DNA of 57,842 bases from Nemertoderma westbladi (lineage: Eukaryota; Xenacoelomorpha; Nemertodermatida; Nemertodermatidae): the NCBI GenBank assembly GCA_032718475.1, contig JAUCBJ010005723.1, positions 1 through 57,842 of the forward strand, written 5' to 3'. The position numbers and the translations under genes were made by a program. Under the pieces are notes generated by a model. That model was not told the origin of the DNA and ran no database searches. It saw nothing but the letters and a program-made list of their open reading frames with translations. Below are positions 1-11,809 of the stretch, piece by piece; position 1 is the first letter of the stretch; each line of letters opens with the position of its first letter.

Positions 1-56
1 AATAAAGACATATAAATTTCGGCAGGTTAAACTGCTGAAGGTCTATAAAAGCGCGT

Positions 57-196
57 ACACTGGCCTTAAAGATGCGGATGATCTAGCAAATGTCATGGGT
101 GATAGGGAGTTGTGGCGGTGCAATTTTGTTGACAAGCCGGCACAGCATTCTTAAAAATGCAGCTGTAATGCAGCATGCCGATCCTAGTAGTAGTAG
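57..196 (+). mobile_element. LINE 3'-end fragment
   Basis: It is nearly identical to 52718-52863, which encodes the C-terminus of a non-LTR retrotransposon ORF ([18 protein letters not shown]..), with a stop, a short 3' UTR and a (TAG)n tail. Differences are two substitutions and a 4-bp duplication in the other copy. It is severely 5'-truncated and not coding here. Confidence 0.8.
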
Positions 197-867
197 TACA
201 GTAGATGGATACTTGTCTAAGCATTAAATGTCCTCCCATTTCTTTGATTTTAATCCGTTTAAGCGGAAACTTGGCAGAATTGTACTAAACCATTACCTGT
301 TTCATTTAAACTGTTTCTGAGGTCTTAAATCGACTGCAGTTTTCCAGACTGCCTCTAGGTGTAAAGTGATCAAGGGACATCTGCTTAGATTTTGCTTATA
401 TTTCTTTCGAGTTGACACTTACATAAGTTTATGTGACGTGCTGCGCGAAGGAGCCACTTCAGGTATAATATGGTTAAGGTTAACATACAACAAATTATAT
501 GGATATCAGCGCAAGCAACCCTCAGCGCCTAGCCTTTTAGCTGCAAGCCGGCTCCCAAATTACAGACAAATAGACAATGGGTCAACAACAAACAACCCGT
601 GGTAACCAATGAGAGAACCTGGAGCTTTCCGGTATTTTTAGTAAATACAGAGGTAGGTTAATGTCATGTAGTATAGTATTATATAATTGGACCAAAATGG
701 GATGGTGGGGAGTCCGGTTAGTGTGTAAAAGTGTGTATCCTATTAAGTAAATAAATGTGTATCCAATAATATTGATCACTGGGGTCAACGCTATTATTAT
801 TAATTAATTGTGAACAAGAAGACGAAAACGAGTTAATTAATTGTGAACAAGACGAGTGAACAAGACA

Positions 868-935
868 TGTCTGAGGGGGCAGTGGAACTTGTCTGGGGGG
901 GCAGTGGAACATGTCTGGGGAGGCAGTGCCCCAAA
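868..935. repeat. Short tandem repeat, about 22-bp unit, 3 copies
   Basis: Three copies of a unit like 'catgtctggggggcagtgga' are followed by a C homopolymer near 937-950. A longer direct repeat (ttaattaattgtgaacaag) lies just upstream at about 801-850. The rest of 197-1500 shows no gene. Confidence 0.6.
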
Positions 936-1502
936 GCCCCCCCCCCCCCCGCACGATACGGGCCTGAGTAGTACTACCAGTACCATGGAATGCTAAGAAA
1001 TGTAAGAAATTGTCCATTGAGTAGAGAATACATTTATAGAATGCCTTTGTCAGACCAATTGTAATAATTTACAACTGTGGCACATGGGGACCCACTAATA
1101 AATGCGGGACAAACTTGATGCTTTTCATAGGCGCTATATGAGATGGTTACTTTGCATATGATAAGATGGACTGATAAAATATCCAATGAGGACTTATATT
1201 TAAAAACAAATACTACCGGTAGCCGAATCTCAATATAATGAAACATATAGTCATCTCACTCTAATGGGCCACATTATACGGTTATTCACACAGTTACACC
1301 CCAGGCCACCAACCGCTTAATTCAATACTATCGCGGATCTAAAATGACGTAGCTGTATGGGACGCCTGTGTTGCCTATACACAGTGATTAAGGAGGATGT
1401 GTCGGATAAAATGAATATCTCTAAAAAAACCGCCAGGATCTAAACTGATTTAAGAACTTTAGCCAATAAGAACGTGTGGAATAGACTATGCAGGACACAT
1501 AT

Positions 1503-1790
1503 AAAGTAAAGTAAAAGTAAATTTTCTTCGGCCACTAGGCCAGGGATTACGCACAAAGTCTGACGACTTATTTCCAGTGCGGTCCCCCCAGAACTTTACT
1601 CCCCAGAGGAAACTCTAGTACTCATTTAGCTACCACTTAAGGATGCAAGGCAGAGATGCGCCCTGGCTGGTCCCTTTGAAGCATTCGCGCCGAAACGAAA
1701 ACTGCCCTGGCCCATGTGAGGATTGAACCCACGACCTACAGGAGATGTGAATTCAATGCAACCACTACACCAAGGTGGAACCTACATACA
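1503..1790 (-). mobile_element. tRNA-derived SINE
   Basis: Read on the minus strand, a tRNA-like head has an A-box-like TGGTGTAGTGG and B-box-like GGTTCAATCC. A non-tRNA body containing GGCCTAGTGGCC follows and ends in a TTTACTTTTACTTTACTTT tail at the low-coordinate end. That layout is the SINE plan. The head does not fold into a functional tRNA. The family is not identified. Confidence 0.6.
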
Positions 1791-2987
1791 CCTATTAGTG
1801 GCGCGAAAACGTTTATGCTACTAGACTAGCAGTATTTAAACCACAGCTATAAATCTAAGAAGTCAAATTATAAACAGTTTTAATTTTACTCTAGACAATC
1901 TCTATAGTAACACCAAAGAAACAATTAAATTGCCGAAATTACGTTCTCACGCCACCTAGGATGTACATTTGGTATATTATCAATACTATTTGTTTTATCT
2001 ATACACCGCACCGCCACAATAAAATAATGGTTGTAATGAAGCCATACAAAATCAACATAAGAAACTTAAAAGCGGCAATCATTGAGATGTACAGTAAAAC
2101 ATATGTGATACTGGAGACAGAAAAAATGATTAATACAAAAGCGCCGCCTCTGGCACTGTCCATCTGTTTGTCGATTTTCCGCACTTCCCCGCCTGTATTT
2201 CAGCTCACTTAATAAGCTTCACTAAGTAACAATAAATGCCAATGCCGCACGTAATTACGTGAGAAAACCTGGCTGGAAACGAGGCTTGTTTTATATGTTA
2301 CAGGCCCTACCGGCGTCGTACGTGCGGGAAGTATAGGACTGTAAGTACAACTACCCTAAGGCCCTTAAATAATCACCTTCTCGTTTGTAAAACGATCTCC
2401 TCAGCCGCCTGAAGATAAGCCAACGGAAGTTTCAGTTGCAAATGAGCAAATTGTATACTGTCGTGGATAATTACCAGACGTAATAGCAACAAAGCAGTGC
2501 GGTTTATTTACACTAAATTAATACGTTGTCATCGTTCCAAATACGAACAGCATTGCCCAACAAATTCACTTCAACTTCTTAAAACTCTTTATAACACTAT
2601 TTTTTTTGGACATAAAATTAACACTTTTAAGGCAGTTCCCCCGCACTAACAAGTTTTCCTTGCATATTGTAACTGGTGCTTTGGGTAAATGAGTGGTTTC
2701 ATATATTATAACTTTTATAAATTATAAATGTTTTTTATAAATTATAACTTTTCTCTATGGGTGTTACTGTCATGCGTAAATTAGTAGTTAGAGTGTAATA
2801 ATTAATCATTATGGCCGTGATGGTTCATGGTTAGTTAATATACACTACCCTTCATTGTAGCGAGTGGTTAAAGACGGTCAAGTACTGTAGGGTTGAGCAC
2901 AGTGGCAGCAGATTATGGTATTGACAGGTGGGAGGCCATGAGGAGGTAAATTGCGGACATACTAGGCTAGTATTTCCAGGTCTACCT

Positions 2988-3187
2988 TTTACCTGAGCCG
3001 CTAGCTGAATGGTTAGAGCATCAGACTTCCAACCCGGAGGTTACCAGTTCGATCCCACCTGGACGTCATGGCACACTTTGCAGATTGTGGCGTACATTGA
3101 CCTCAAGAATATTGTCATCTTCAGCGCAAATTGACCGCGTGTTTGAGTTCATATTGCGGAATTGAGTGTTTCCTTGATGTTTCGTTT
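2988..3187 (+). mobile_element. tRNA-like SINE unit
   Basis: A-box TAGCTGAATGGTTAGAGC and B-box AGTTCGATCCC sit at tRNA spacing, but the acceptor arms do not pair. A unique-looking body extends downstream to a perfect 36-bp palindrome. It is probably a SINE head rather than a tRNA gene, and the boundaries are approximate. Confidence 0.45.
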
Positions 3188-3223
3188 CAACACTTGGCTA
3201 CATTATAATGTAGCCAAGTGTTG
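3188..3223. repeat. Perfect 36-bp palindrome
   Basis: The arm CAACACTTGGCTACATTA is followed immediately by its exact reverse complement. It could extrude as a cruciform or be a collapsed foldback element. Confidence 0.9.
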
Positions 3224-3918
3224 ATTGCTAACGCTGTTTCTACTATGGAAGGAGTTAAAAATAATGTGAGGCGAGCCACGAAGTAAGGTGAGCCTTAGCG
3301 TAGGGGTACCATTACTCAACCTGCCGTTCTGTTGATCTGTCGATATTTTTCTGTCACTTTAATTCACCTGAGATGTGATTTGAGCCCAGCTTCCCCCCAC
3401 CCTGTCTCCAGTTAGGGAATATTGGGGGAGTACTGAAATCTTTAACGTACAGAATAGCGGCCCAAACCCAAATTATAAGAGTTATGTTACTGCAACCCTA
3501 AGATGAGCAGAGCATTGTATTGTTTTTTTGTACTTGTATATTAGATTGTTAATAAATATTTATTTAATTAATCTATTGTTCCCCCTTTTGTTGGAGTGCT
3601 GATTATAAGGGGTTTTGAAGGGGTGGAATTGTCCCCTCTTCTTTGATTTATTGGTGGATTGGCATCATTTCTTAAATACCGTTTTTGTGGTAAAATCGCT
3701 CATAATAAATTTGTGTTTCATAATAATAATGATCAACTAATTTTGGTAGGAGGATTTAAACCGAATGATCTCTGAAGCATCCCTATCCCACATCAATGGA
3801 GGTTTCCAGTTAAGTAGGATAAAGCAATTAAAGGATAGTTTAGTTTACTAAACTCTAAAAATTGATTAAAAATCTCAGAAAATAGTAAATCGTTTTGGAG
3901 TACGCTTTGCAGATACTA

Positions 3919-5574
3919 CTACTACTACTACTAGGTCGAGCGAACTCGGACAGTGGAAATGAGATCGTTCCAGGCTTCCCGATTCTCCATAGTTGTCGCA
4001 ATTTCGTTTCTCCCAACTTCAGTATCCCTTTCAAGTTGATCTATATATGTTATGGCCGGTCGTCCACGACTACGCTTTCCATGAGTTGGTTGCAAGAAAA
4101 GTAGATCTGGTATGACCTCGTCTTTACTTCGCCAGCAGTGCCCACTGAATCTTAATCTGCGTTCACGGAGGGTGGTTGATACAGGTGGTATTGTACCATA
4201 AAGCTCGGCGTTTGTCATGTGTTGTCTCCAGCTGATGTTTAGGGCTGCCCTTAGTAGTCTTGTGTAGCAACCATCAATTCGATTGATTTAGTCAGTGTCC
4301 AGGTCTCACCCCCGTATAAAAATACACTTTCCACTGTGGCTCGAAAGAACTTAGTCTTCAGGCATGGCATTCATGGCATCCATTTTTGATAGAGCTACCC
4401 AAGCCTTTGCTTTCCTAACTTCTATGTCCTTTTTGCTACTCTCTATCCATGATCCAAGGTACTGGAAGTCATCGACCTTCCTTAGTTGATTATTATCAAT
4501 GGTTGTCAAGTTCCCATCAACATTAAAGGTCATGAATTCGGTCTTTGTAGCATTTATATGCAATCCAACCTCCTTAGCAGCCCTCTCCACTTTATTTAGT
4601 AGAAGCTGTGCATCTGCTAGCGTATTAGAGAGCAGGGCGATGTCATCCGCAAAGTCGGTGTCTGTGACTGTAGTTGGCGGATATCTACTACTTCTGCGTT
4701 CTTGAAGTGTGAAACCCAGATCTTCACCCTTTGTGGCCGTCCTCATTGCGTAATCCAGCACAATTACAAATAGTCATGGTGCTAATGTGTCACCTTGCAG
4801 TACGCCAGCCAGGATTGAGAAAAACTCAGTTTCACCATCTGGTGAGAGTACCTGCGCTTCTGTGTCACAATATAACAATCCAATGCCAGCAACAATTACT
4901 TCTGGTATTCCATAAGCTCTTAGGATTTCAAGCATTTTACCTCTATGGATGGAGTCGAATGCCTTCTTGAAGTCCACAAAAGTCATGACTGCGGGGAGAT
5001 TCTTTGACTTAATTCCTTCAATCAGTCTCCGTAGTGCAAGTATCTGAGCTATTGTTGATCTACTTGGTCGAAATCCGTTTTGGCTCTTACGCAGTAGTTT
5101 CTCTATGTGAGGCCTAATCCTATATAAATTCATTTTATTGTATATTTTGGCAGCTACCACAAGCAGACAGATCCCACGATAGTTTGTTGGTATGCCGAGG
5201 TCTCCTTTCTTGGGGAGAGGCTTTAGTTGACCTTTAGTCCAAATTGGTGGTGGCTTTTCCCCTTTTAACATCCGGTTGCAAACATTCAATAATGGTCTGT
5301 TTAGCACCGGTTTTCCATACCTCCGCTGGGATTTCATCTAATCCACTCGCTTTATTATTGGACATGCTTTTAATGCTTCTTTGGAGTTCGGCAGGTGTGA
5401 AGTCCCCTGTTTCTATAGGTAGTGTCTTGTCATATATTTTCCTTGTAGGGCTGACCTCGATGTTTGGTGGCTGCCCAAGCAAGTTGCTGAAGTGATTTTT
5501 CCACTTCCCAACACGTTCTTCAGGACTATCGGCTTTGAGGCGCCCCTTTGCACAACTTTTCCGACCAGATACCA
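3919..5574 (-). mobile_element. 5'-truncated non-LTR retrotransposon (LINE) insertion
   Basis: Minus-strand reading frames, broken by frameshifts and stops, encode reverse transcriptase blocks: NKASGLDEIPAEVW, NYRGICLL, QNGFRPSRST, FVDFKKAFDSI, GVLQGDTLAP and the catalytic FADDIALLSN. A C-terminal [22 protein letters not shown] domain follows. A (TAC/GTA)n tail lies at 3919-3932. Direct repeats of 21 bp, gagtacgctttgcagatacta, flank it at 3898-3918 and 5575-5595, the expected target-site duplication. No endonuclease domain is present, so the copy is dead. Confidence 0.9.
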
Positions 5575-6023
5575 GAGTACGCTTTGCAGATACTAAAGTA
5601 AAAACTTTTGCGTGTGTGTAATGTACACAGATTTTGCTCAAATTAATAGGTACATTTTTTTCTGATTCGATGCTCTTTCAATACATGTATTAAAATGTAA
5701 TAAATTCCAACAAAAATATTTTATTTTGCTTTTTTCCGCGGGGAAATAAGTAAATCAATGTAATCCTATGGGTTAGGTTTTTCCTTAGGGAAAAAAAGTA
5801 GTCCCTTTTCTCCCAAATTTGGGGGCATATCCGAGCGAAAAAGTAACAATTTAAGAATTAAAATTATTTAGGCCTACTGTATATACCGGGTATAATTTTA
5901 AATTTATAAAACAGGTATAATTAATTTATTTTCTTGTTCCAACTGTTCTACAACGATAATATTTAATTTTGAAATTATTTTAAAAGGCGTAATCAATCTC
6001 TTAAAATTGCTGTTAATAATTAT

Positions 6024-6168
6024 TTACATCATTGTGTGCAAAGTAGCACTTTGCAGCATTATGACCCGAGTTTATTTATGGAGCGAGCGCAGCGAGGGAG
6101 GTTTACATCAATAAACAAGGGTCTTTAACGCTGAAAAGTGACCTTTGCAGCTATGATGTATGTAATAT
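6024..6168. repeat. MITE-like repeat flank
   Basis: It contains TTATTTACATCATTGTG and AGCACTTTGCAGCATTATGACCCGAG. Both recur at about 56662-56715, which lacks an internal segment present here. It is continuous with the inverted-repeat element that follows. Confidence 0.5.
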
Positions 6169-6573
6169 TGTTACATTATGTCAACTTATCAGCGTTCGGT
6201 ATGTGAAGAAATGATTTTATGGATCCTCATTTATACATTTTAATTATGTACTATTTCGAATATAAGTGAAAATTATTAACAGGTACACAGTATTAATTAT
6301 ACATTTAAATCTAATTAAAGTTTATTGGAAGTTATCTCCTGTATGGATGTGATAAATCATTAATCCATCTTGACTATTAATAGTCGACTGAACAAAAGCA
6401 GCACTCATTAAATAAATGGAAATAATTCATTCTGGAATACGGTAATTAAAGTTGTTTCCATGTCATTGATTACTTTGCAGCGTTCCGTCCTATAGGCCGC
6501 GACGCTGCAAAGTAGTACTTTGCAGCGTTACGAGTAATTCACCAGAACGCTGTTAAGTTGACATAATGTAACA
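6169..6573. mobile_element. MITE with inverted terminal repeats, about 405 bp
   Basis: The left end GTTACATTATGTCAACTTA plus cagcgttc is the inverse of the right end gaacgctg plus TTAAGTTGACATAATGTAAC. The interior is AT-rich and non-coding and contains a TACTTTGCAGCGTT hairpin module. Partial relatives lie at 12391-12433, 47390-47475 and 56650-56990. Confidence 0.7.
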
Positions 6574-6715
6574 AAATAATATATAAAGTAACACACAGAA
6601 AGTGATGAACGGAACATGAATATTATACAAAATTAATCAATAACAGCGCCATCTTACGGCAAATGTATGAAATATTTATAAGGTTTTCCAATTCAATGAA
6701 ATAACAACTGAAGTT

Positions 6716-7250
6716 CTATCTATCTAATCGGCATCCCGCATTGCTGCATTGAAAATGCACCATCACACGATCATTATTATCGTCTAAGAACATTCGTAGA
6801 ACATAATCCGCCACAATGATGAATAAAAATGGTGCAAAGTGTGTCACCCTGGAGGATTCCCCATAAAACTTCAAATTCATCTGCGACACAATCAGCGGTA
6901 GAAGCAAATGTGGTGGAACCTTCATTCAGTGATCGGATAGCTGCAATAAATTCATCAGTAATCAATCCCATATAATGGACGTAGGCCTACATTGAAAATA
7001 AGTCCTCAAGGAAGTCAACAAAGAGTAAAGATAACCGGATATATGTCTTTCTTTATTGACAACTTTTTAATAATTGTCCTTAAGCACCAGAATGGGCTCC
7101 ATGATCGCACGAACTTTACGAGAACTCCGGCTCCCACATTACAGTCTCCTCAATAGAATTTCTTTGTATAGCTTAGCAGCATTCGAGATCAAGGAGATTC
7201 CGCGAAAAGATACCAGGGTTGGTTGTTAGGTTGTCTTGTTTGGGAACTGA
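6716..7250 (-). mobile_element. Degenerate LINE reverse-transcriptase relic
   Basis: In shifting minus-strand frames one reads RGISLISNAAKLY (near 7200) and VLWGILQGDTLCTIFIHHC (near 6850), decayed versions of the RT blocks at 3919-5574. It appears to be a separate, older insertion with no intact domain. Confidence 0.65.
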
Positions 7251-7429
7251 TAACAACTTATTTGTTTTCATTTCTTGTGGTACTCTTGTTGGTTAAATGG
7301 TCTGACATCCATGTCGAATTCACATTAAAATTTAAACGGAGCAATGGAAGTGAGGAAAAAAAAGAATAAAAACTAAATAAAATTTATAAAAATGAAACAA
7401 TAAAAAAGGTCTAAAGGTGCGTTCACATA

Positions 7430-7505
7430 ACGTATGTGAGTGTGTATGTGGGGGGGGGGGGGGGGGTGCGTAGGGGTGGGGTGGGGGTGTGGGGTGGGGG
7501 TGTAT
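7430..7505. repeat. TG/G-rich simple repeat
   Basis: A GTGTGT stretch leads into about 20 G and then G-rich imperfect repeats, with potential for G-quadruplex on the plus strand. Confidence 0.8.
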
Positions 7506-7572
7506 GTGTATGTAAGGGTAGAAACGATTCTTGTTTTATTCGCGTTCACTTGCGTTCTAGAATATATTATAT

Positions 7573-8471
7573 TATACACCATAACCCTTAATACAACAAC
7601 CATTTTTAGGGGGTCGGAGCCCCCCCCCCCCCCCCTAATGTTTTTTCAAATTTCAATCATATGCTACGAAATTCGGTATGATGATAGATCGACACCTTTT
7701 CTTACTGGTGGCCTGGCCGGATTTTTAAATTTCTCAGTTATTTCCATACAACAATCCCTTAAAAAATTTCTATTTAGCAATGTTTAACCACCTCCGTAGA
7801 CTTTATTTTACGTCTTTGAAATGTAATCTAGATATCATTCGAAGCGCCTTCGTCTGTAGATTCCGAATCTGAAAACCGTTTTAAATTTAACCAAAAATTG
7901 GTAAAGATATTATCAAAATACTAATGTGTAAATTCAGAGACGTTAATCGCTATAATTCTGATGTTTTGTTGTCTTTATTCGAGAATATTAATTATAAATT
8001 TATTTATTTATTTATTGGTTAAAAACACTCCATCATTTTTTTTCATTACCCATAATTAATATTCTAGAATTGAGTAAAAAAAACATTAGAATTATAGCGA
8101 TTTACGTCACAAAAATTTACACCTTAGTATTTTGATAATATCTCCGGAAGTTATCGGTGAAATTTAAAACGGGATTCAGATTCAGAATCTGCAGATGAAG
8201 GCGGTTCTAATGATATCTAGAGTACATTCCAAAGACAAAAAATAAAGCAGACGGAGGTGGCTAAATATTGCGAAATAGACGATTTTAACGGCTTGTTGTA
8301 TCGAAATGACTCATAAATTGAAAAATCCGGCCAGGCCAGCAGTAAGAAAAGGTGTCGATCTATCATCATACCAAATTTCGTACCTTTTTATTGCAATTTG
8401 AAAAAAATTAGGGGGGGGGGGGGGCTACGACCCCCTAAAAATGGTTGTTGTATTAAGGGTTATGGTGTATA
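7573..8471. mobile_element. Foldback element, 899 bp, termini TATACACCATAACCC
   Basis: Nearly the whole element is an inverted repeat with two arms of roughly 400 bp. TATACACCATAACCCTTAAT at the left end is inverted at the right end, a poly-C or poly-G run sits just inside each end, and the centre is TTTA-rich at about 8000. No coding potential is seen. The termini match the element at 48896-49789. Confidence 0.8.
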
Positions 8472-8479
8472 TTAAGCAA

Positions 8480-10047
8480 ATTTCAATTAGTTATATATAT
8501 ATCATTATATATATATCCAGGCACAAACCCACATGTGTATACCGTTTAAACACTATGGACCCCCCCCCCCCCCCCCCCCACCTGGTGGATGTTCCCCATA
8601 ATAAGCTATATGGACTGGTATCTGGCGGCTGTACCTTTTTATGTAATAATATGCCGTATAGCAGAATGTAGAGCGTTACAGTCAGTTACAGTTACAGACA
8701 TTTATAGCGTTACAGACAAAGGTCATTGACATTAAAAACATAAACAGGGGCCAAACCCGACAAGAACCCACTAACAACGCAGAATTGCAAATATACTATG
8801 GATTCTTTATTGCCCTTTGAATAGTGAACATGCCGGTTGGTTGGCTTTGTGATAGGAAGTAAAAGCAATCAAAGCAGCCATTGGTTAAGCTAGCTCCATT
8901 GGCCAGTATTGTGAGTGATGCTGGTAGGGGCATTGCCGTTGGGTTAGCCACCAACCAAGCCAGCCTATATCCCTTTATGCATTGGGTGGGCGAGGAAGGC
9001 TCACCAGCTACGACAATCCTATTGCACAGGCCAGTAAAGCTTCCAGCCACACCAATATAGCTTAGCTTGGCAAGGCTGAATGTCCCATTCAGTCAGATAG
9101 CAAATCCTATAAGCCTTTGTAAGGAAGAAGAACGGTCGGTCGGATTTCTTTCAAAGTGTTACCATTGCCTATTATTTTACCTGTCATCAGAAAGGGGGAT
9201 AATTATAACGATATTACCATTAAAATCCTTAGGATTTATGCATTTGCCCCGTATTCAATAATGCATATTCTTGTTTGCATAAGTTTCATTTATCAAGAGG
9301 CCTACGCCTTCCTCCAATTTATTGTTGACACGTTTTGAATAAGGCCAGACCAGTGAAAACAAGTAGCGAAGAAAGCAGGTTTACAATAAATTCATAATTA
9401 CTGTAGGTTTTTTAATGTAAGTAAATTACTGTAGGCTTTATCTCTGACTCGACTGACTTATTATCCAACACTGCTGACTGCATATCTGCCAATATTACAA
9501 GAAACTTAGTGGGAACTTTTCAATCGGTGGAGCTGACGTGAGAGTCATACGGTGGTTGTATGTAAGTTGACAAATACTAATTTATTGCCTAGTAAAGTAA
9601 GAATTTCTACAGTAGAATTTCATGGTAATTTCATTTTGTCGATCTTAAACTTAAAATACCGGTACATATTTAACGGAGCATGGTGTTCGTGAGTGGAGTT
9701 TATTTAAGCAATCAGCTACATACCCGCACGCACCCGCAATGCAATTTAATTTACAGGCATATATGACTAGTAGATTACAAATCTGATCAATTCCCTACGT
9801 ATTCATTATTGTAGTTGTCTCTATTATTGTTTAGTATCCATTGCCCAGTCTGCCAGTACCGTATGGCATTGTTCTTGTTGCTTGGCTTGTAGACTATCTC
9901 TCAATGTTTGTTTATTTTGTTATTCAGTGTCCAGTATTCAGTATTGTTCTGTTTGTTTATGTCACTGACTGACCGACTATTGAGTTTCCACTACCAAGTT
10001 TTGTCCATTGTCCCATCATTGTTCATTTACCAACTGTTCATATTGGG
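8480..10047. other. No gene recognised
   Basis: It holds TA-rich simple repeats, a C homopolymer near 8560-8580, and a less AT-rich stretch at 8800-9130 whose open frames resemble nothing known to me. Confidence 0.5.
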
Positions 10048-10518
10048 GTGACTACCAAACAAAGACCCAAATAACAAAGACCTGTACAAACACATGGGCT
10101 AACTTTTGTTTATTGTTTTGGTTCCCCCAACACGCCTCTGTAACCTGTTCCGCTCCTTTAACACGTTCGCTGCTATGGTGCCCACCAGTGGGTACCATGG
10201 AAAATCAGCTCAGTGCTGAGACATGATTGGTTAATAACTTTTATTCTGTTGAAGCTATTGAGCCCACATTTTCACACATGGTACGATAGATCATAACTAT
10301 TTCGGAAAAGGTGGTACCCACCGGTGGGACCCACAGCAAATTTGTTCGGTTTGGATGATTATTTGCTGTGGGTACCAGTTTGGTACCCACCAGGAAAATT
10401 CCACTCAGTGTAATAGACATAGGCGAAATGTATTGTATTCTATTATATTCTATTGTGAATTAAATACTTTGATGCAGTTACATCCTACCACAGTCTGACA
10501 GTAGCCCAAGTAAGATCT

Positions 10519-10870
10519 GAGATGTGGAACAGCGATAAGTTTTTAATTTCATAATATTATAAGTCAAATGCAAACGTTTCGGAAGTAAACAACTACCATC
10601 TTCAGTGCAATCAAAAATAAGCCAAATAAAGTAAACAGAAATTTGAAAAAAACGGCCAAAAAAAACAAATATAGAATGCAGTTGTGCTTTTGAGCAGAAA
10701 TAGGGCCTACCTAAGACGGGAGAGCAGTATAGTAAATAGGTTTAAACAATATAACGGCAAATATCCTATCTAAATGGGTCTATACTTATAATATTATGAA
10801 ATTAAAAAACTTTATAGCTGTTCCTCATCTCTATTCTTTGTTTTCGATTCCCCAACTCTCAGCCCATTAC
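10519..10870. mobile_element. Insertion with 12-bp target duplication inside the piggyBac element
   Basis: CAAGTAAGATCT occurs at 10507-10518 and again at 10871-10882, bracketing 352 bp. The insert has inverted sub-ends: gagatgtggaacagc..AATTTCATAATATTATAAGT and its inverse near 10788-10830. The class is unclear. Confidence 0.6.
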
Positions 10871-11065
10871 CAAGTAAGATCTATGAGAATGTTTTTTTTC
10901 ATTCCATAGTCTTTCCATTGATCTATCCTATTTTATATCAGTCAGTAGTGTAGAAATTGTTTTAGATCTTAGACTGTTATGCTATAGCCTATCACTGTGT
11001 GTCTCAGCTGTGCCTAACATACATCAGTCATAATAATTGCCACATTATTATTATAGTTCCATAAA

Positions 11066-11200
11066 ATGGCAGGTCGAATACTACGCTCCCCAATATCTAG
11101 GAGCTTGAATGCTGAGGATTGTTTCCACGGCTTTTTTTCAGATGATGATGATAGTATGGACGACCCTATATATGAATTGTCATCAGATAGTGATAGGATG
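11066..11200 (+). pseudogene. Remnant of piggyBac transposase N-terminus
   Basis: The frame MAGRILRSPISRSLNAE is followed by an acidic Ser/Asp-rich stretch (FFSDDDDSMDD, LSSDSD), typical of the N-terminal region of piggyBac transposases. After about 45 codons it runs straight into the right-end repeats, so the catalytic DDD domain is deleted. Confidence 0.55.
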
Positions 11201-11809
11201 ACAGTTTACTGTCATTTGCCATGGTACCCACCACATTTCAAAACACACACAAATACAAACACAATACGAACACAATTATGGTGGTTGCTTTGTACCAGTG
11301 TAGATTACATTTGCTGTGGTACCCACATTTGGTACCCACCCAAATCATTCCTAGTTAGCTTAGGTACAATTATATGTAGGTTTGGAGTCATGAAATGCAA
11401 AGGAGTGCTGTTAAAATGTGTGATTTGTGTTTTTTGAGCTGATTTTGGTACCCACCGGTGTGTACCAGCACATATTTGCAGCTTGCTGCAGTACCCACTG
11501 GTGGGCACCAGCAGCGAACGTGTTAATAACCTTCCCCTTTAAATGGCATTGGGACCTAACGCTCTTTGGGTACTAACGCTTTTTGGGACCTAACGCGACT
11601 TTACCTCTTTGTTTTGTACAGGTCACCAAGAGCGTTAGGTGCCATTGCCATTTAAAGGAGCAGGTTAGTAAAGGAGCAGCTTACAGAGGCGTGTTGGGGG
11701 AACCAAAACAATAAACGAAAGTTAACACATCTTACTATCACATTATGCAGGTCTTTATTAATTATTTGGGTCTTCGTTTTGTAGTCACCCGTTTATATTG
11801 TGAAAATCC

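Larger units (their letters stand above)
10162..11522 (+). mobile_element. Internally deleted piggyBac-type transposon
   Basis: It is flanked by TTAA on both sides (10158-10161, 11523-11526). Terminal inverted repeats are CACGTTCGCTGCTATGGTGC at the left and an inverse close match ending CAGCAGCGAACGTG at the right. Several subterminal copies of GGTACCCACC or its inverse occur near 10310-10400 and 11220-11480. TTAA targets and such ends are piggyBac hallmarks. Only the beginning of a transposase-like frame remains (11066 onward), so it is non-autonomous. Confidence 0.8.
10048..11808. mobile_element. Outer foldback element split by a piggyBac insertion
   Basis: The left arm (about 10048-10157) reads gggtgactaccaaacaaaga .. 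tttattgttttggttccccc. The right arm (about 11667-11808) is its inverse, ending ttttgtagtcaccc. A small inverted repeat (11537-11660, CCTAACGCTCTT) lies between the piggyBac right end and the right arm. The arm also carries the dispersed AACCAAAACAATAAAC module described elsewhere. Confidence 0.6.

Noticed and set aside
2990-3062. Functional tRNA gene
   Set aside because: A and B boxes are good, but the acceptor stem does not pair and the anticodon arm is weak. It is interpreted as a SINE head.
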